Assembly (NCBI GenBank): GCA_965237725.1
Contig: OZ250151.1
Coordinates: forward strand, 4,350,936 to 4,414,935
DNA length: 64,000 nt
Reading direction: 5' to 3'
Source of the DNA: G965237725 sp965237725
Lineage (GTDB): Bacteria; Pseudomonadota; Gammaproteobacteria; Arenicellales; Poriferihabitantaceae
The notes beneath the pieces were generated by a model that was given only the letters and a program-made list of their open reading frames with translations, ran no database searches and was not told where the DNA came from. Position 1 is the stretch's first letter; the number at the start of each line of letters is the position of its first letter. The position numbers were made by a program, and so were the translations under genes. Below are positions 61,773 through 64,000 of the stretch, piece after piece.

Positions 61773-61903
61773 GCCGATATTACAGGTGGCTAAATAATAA
61801 CAAACCACAACAAACGGAAAACCCATTTGGGAAATCAGAATAAAGCTGCTTTCAATCCGAGTCTCTCTGATCTTATAGACCAGAGAGGCCATGATTTACC
61901 GCT

Positions 61904-62056
61904 CTAGAACAGGGTGTAGATAAATGGTGCCACAGCTGAACCCTGGGCGAATACCAGTAAGGCTCCCAGCAACAACAATACAATTATTATCGGGGCTAGC
62001 CAGAACTTTTTTCGTTCCCGCATAAATCCCCATAAATCTTTTAGTAAATCAATCAT
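61904..62056 (-). CDS. DUF5989 small membrane protein
   Basis: 50 residues from the ATG at 62056: MIDLLKDLWGFMRERKKFWL, APIIIVLLLLGALLVFAQGS, AVAPFIYTLF. The W-x-F-M-R-E-R-K-K-x-W-L-x-P start and single helix are those of DUF5989, which accompanies SxtJ and carbamoyltransferase genes as here. Too short for usual gene finding cut-offs. Confidence 0.9.
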   Translation of the reverse strand: MIDLLKDLWGFMRERKKFWLAPIIIVLLLLGALLVFAQGSAVAPFIYTLF

Positions 62057-62067
62057 TTATTAATCAC

Positions 62068-62496
62068 TCAATAAGGTTTCTTTAAACTGCTAACGTCTTT
62101 TGTTTCCATGACCGTCCGATAACTTGCCAAATTTTTGTCGATTTTAAGATCGAGAATATCTTTTCTTCTTAATTTAAATATCATACCTGCGGGAATTACG
62201 GTGAGTACAAAAACCGTACCAAGGATTAGTCGACTCATGATGATATTCATGATCACCCCGAATCGCATCCAGACCCAGTAAACCGGGCTCAGTGCCACGG
62301 GCAAAATTAACGCAACACCAGCAAATACCCCAGCAATGATCCATGGCCACCTTGGCCAGGCATGATCAAAAATAAAAGGTAAAATCAATCCGAACAACAC
62401 CGCGATTATACCGCCGAACATCAGGCCGAACTGTCGCAATGCTTTGTTATCCGCTGCGGGAATGCCCTGACCGAGAAAACTACTTTGTTCTGTCAT
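62068..62496 (-). CDS. SxtJ-like membrane protein
   Basis: 142 residues. LRQFGLMFGGIIAVLFGLIL, PFIFDHAWPRWPWIIAGVFA, SPVYWVWMRFGVIMNIIMSR and TVIPAGMIFKLRRKDILDLK. Three or four helices. The name comes from the saxitoxin cluster, but the family is widespread beside carbamoyltransferases. ATG lies 3 bases after the upstream stop, so one operon. Confidence 0.92.
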   Translation of the reverse strand: MTEQSSFLGQGIPAADNKALRQFGLMFGGIIAVLFGLILPFIFDHAWPRWPWIIAGVFAGVALILPVALSPVYWVWMRFGVIMNIIMSRLILGTVFVLTVIPAGMIFKLRRKDILDLKIDKNLASYRTVMETKDVSSLKKPY

Positions 62497-62499
62497 TGG

Positions 62500-64000
62500 T
62501 TAATCCAGTTCAAACTCGTCCTGCCAGCTGTCATCCTTTTCCCATTCGGGCTGATCAGCTTTGGATAGAATACAATTTTCCAGCACCAGGTAATCCATCT
62601 CGGTGCGCATGAAGCAACGATACGCATCCTCCGGCGTGCAAACGATGGGTTCACCGCGTACGTTAAATGACGTATTAACCAATACCGGACAGCCGGTTTT
62701 TTCATTAAAGGCAGATAACAATTTGTGAAACTTCGGATTAGTGTCGTGATGTACGGTTTGAATGCGGGCAGAATAATCTACATGGGTTATGGCCGGCACT
62801 TCAGATCGAGGGATTTTTAATTTTTCGATTCCGAATAATGCCTGCTGGGCTTCACTCATTGGAATCCGCAGTTTTTCATCCACATCGGACACGATCAGCA
62901 TATAAGGGCTGGGACGATCGAGATCAAATACCTCTCCGACTTTTTCTGCCAAAACCGCCGGCGCAAATGGCCGAAAGGACTCCCGATACTTTATTTTTAA
63001 GTTCATCACCGATTGCATCTCGGTGTTTCTGGGGTCACCAATGATGGATCGACCCCCCAGCGCCCGGGGTCCAAATTCCATACGACCCTGAAACCAGCCG
63101 ACCACTTTACCTTGATCCAGGACATCTGCCAGTTGGTTATATAACTCAGATTCATCCAGTTTTCTATATTTTGCCCCAAGGCGGTCGAGATCGACGATGA
63201 TTTGATTGTCATCGTAGCTATGCCCGAGGTAACCCCCTTTCATCATGTCATTACCATCGGCTTCGACGGTTCTCGGATTGTCATGATATTCATACCAGCC
63301 AGTTAACGCTGCACCCAATGCACCGCCCGCATCGCCGGCGGCGGGCTGAATCCAGATTTCCTTGAATGGCCCTTCTCGTAACAACTTGCCATTGGATACA
63401 CAATTTAATGCCACCCCGCCAGCCAGACAAAGATTCTCGCAACCCGTCTCCTTATATACAGTTTGGGCCAGCCGTAAAACCACAATCTCAGTGACTTTCT
63501 GGATGGAAGCAGCGATATCCATTTCCATCTGAGTGATCTCAGCTTCAGGTTTTCTGGCTTCGCGACCAAATAATTTAGCGAATTTACTGTTTGTCATACG
63601 CAGGCCAGTGGCAAAGTCAAAAAACTCCATGCGCAAACGGAAGGTGCCGTCATCCTTTAAATCGATCAGATTATCCAGAATCAGATCTTGATACTTTGGC
63701 TCACCATAAGGCGCAAGCCCCATTAATTTATACTCACCCGAGTTGACCCTGAACCCAGTGAAATAAGTAAAAGCCGAGTAAAGCAAACCAAGCGAGTGGG
63801 GAAACTTGATTTCCCAGAGGGGATTCAGTTTATTGCCCTTGCCATGCCACACGGAAGTAGTCGCCCATTCCCCTACGCCATCGAGACACATAACCGCTGC
63901 TTCTTCAAATGGACTTGGGAAAAATGCAGAAGCCGCATGGGATTGATGGTGCAAATTAAACAATAACTCGGGTAACTGTTTTTCTTCAAGGTTGCTCAGC
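62500..64000 (-). CDS. NodU/SxtI-type carbamoyltransferase, N-terminus beyond window
   Basis: About 500 residues visible; the frame is open to the right edge. NLHHQSHAASAFFPSPFEEA (HxxHAxSA kinase-like site), AVMCLDGVGEWATTSVW, NLCLAGGVALNCVSNGKLLR, VGWFQGRMEFGPRALGGRSI and VLVNTSFNVRGEPIVCTPED. Transfers carbamoyl from carbamoyl phosphate to a hydroxyl group via carbamoyl adenylate. The acceptor in this cluster is unknown; the start lies past 64000. Confidence 0.96.
   Translation of the reverse strand, partial: LSNLEEKQLPELLFNLHHQSHAASAFFPSPFEEAAVMCLDGVGEWATTSVWHGKGNKLNPLWEIKFPHSLGLLYSAFTYFTGFRVNSGEYKLMGLAPYGEPKYQDLILDNLIDLKDDGTFRLRMEFFDFATGLRMTNSKFAKLFGREARKPEAEITQMEMDIAASIQKVTEIVVLRLAQTVYKETGCENLCLAGGVALNCVSNGKLLREGPFKEIWIQPAAGDAGGALGAALTGWYEYHDNPRTVEADGNDMMKGGYLGHSYDDNQIIVDLDRLGAKYRKLDESELYNQLADVLDQGKVVGWFQGRMEFGPRALGGRSIIGDPRNTEMQSVMNLKIKYRESFRPFAPAVLAEKVGEVFDLDRPSPYMLIVSDVDEKLRIPMSEAQQALFGIEKLKIPRSEVPAITHVDYSARIQTVHHDTNPKFHKLLSAFNEKTGCPVLVNTSFNVRGEPIVCTPEDAYRCFMRTEMDYLVLENCILSKADQPEWEKDDSWQDEFELD

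Overview
The window is dominated by a very large chromosomal (sedentary) integron. A site-specific integrase of the IntI type (42618-43610, + strand) lies at the right end of an array that runs leftwards to position 1 and continues off the left edge. All of the roughly 70 attC recombination sites I can place read on the minus strand, and nearly every gene between 1 and 42273 is on the minus strand with an attC just downstream (to its left). attI and the probable Pc and intI promoters lie in 42285-42618. I saw no transposase or IS. The flanking chromosome (43633-64000) carries ordinary gammaproteobacterial genes: a MetY-like sulfhydrylase, a rhomboid protease, an MTA/SAH deaminase followed by ubiG and a HAD phosphatase (an order known from Pseudomonas and relatives), panC, two enolase-superfamily enzymes, a dipeptide-type ABC transporter, and a carbamoyltransferase/SxtJ/DUF5989 set. 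The integron is visibly richer in A+T than this flank. I infer a gammaproteobacterium, probably marine; the species cannot be told from the window.

Array contents, left to right: 0-10 kb holds small metabolic and stress cassettes (PEP-mutase-like, DUF2306, ABM-like, cold-shock protein with its own terminator, Imm35-like immunity protein, cupin dioxygenase, YefM-YoeB, VOC, fatty-acid-hydroxylase-type membrane enzyme, methyltransferase, NTF2-like, RidA, GFA). 9.5-18 kb holds a Shedu-like (DUF4263) nuclease, several toxin-antitoxin (TA) pairs, a run of tiny membrane proteins, nitronate monooxygenase and ASCH. 18-32 kb holds racemase, DinB, more GFA/RidA/GNAT/VOC/cupin cassettes, seven more TA modules, and a cassette with a divergent HxlR regulator/4-oxalocrotonate-tautomerase pair, whose tautomerase is the only array gene I found on the + strand. 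32-42.3 kb holds a duplicated RibD_C/DHFR-like cassette (two copies 1600 bp apart with one synonymous difference), lipoproteins, a HEPN protein, HicAB, CYTH, a methyltransferase and more membrane proteins. The cassette next to attI encodes a membrane-anchored coiled-coil protein.

The most striking pattern is TA decay. Twelve TA or TA-like modules are present; at least five toxins are broken (frameshift, in-frame stop, truncation or chimerism) and a sixth lacks a normal start, while their partner antitoxins are mostly intact. Other unusual points: a G8 homopolymer that puts hicA out of frame; cassettes whose reading frames run into attC so that attC encodes their C-termini; truncated attC sites that have fused neighbouring cassettes; and a repeated ATGTCGG-type motif in the intI-attI region, one copy of which lies between the -35 and -10 of the probable intI promoter.

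Limits: calls rest on reading the translated sequence and recognising families by eye; no database search or folding was run. Frameshifts could be assembly errors, especially in homopolymers.
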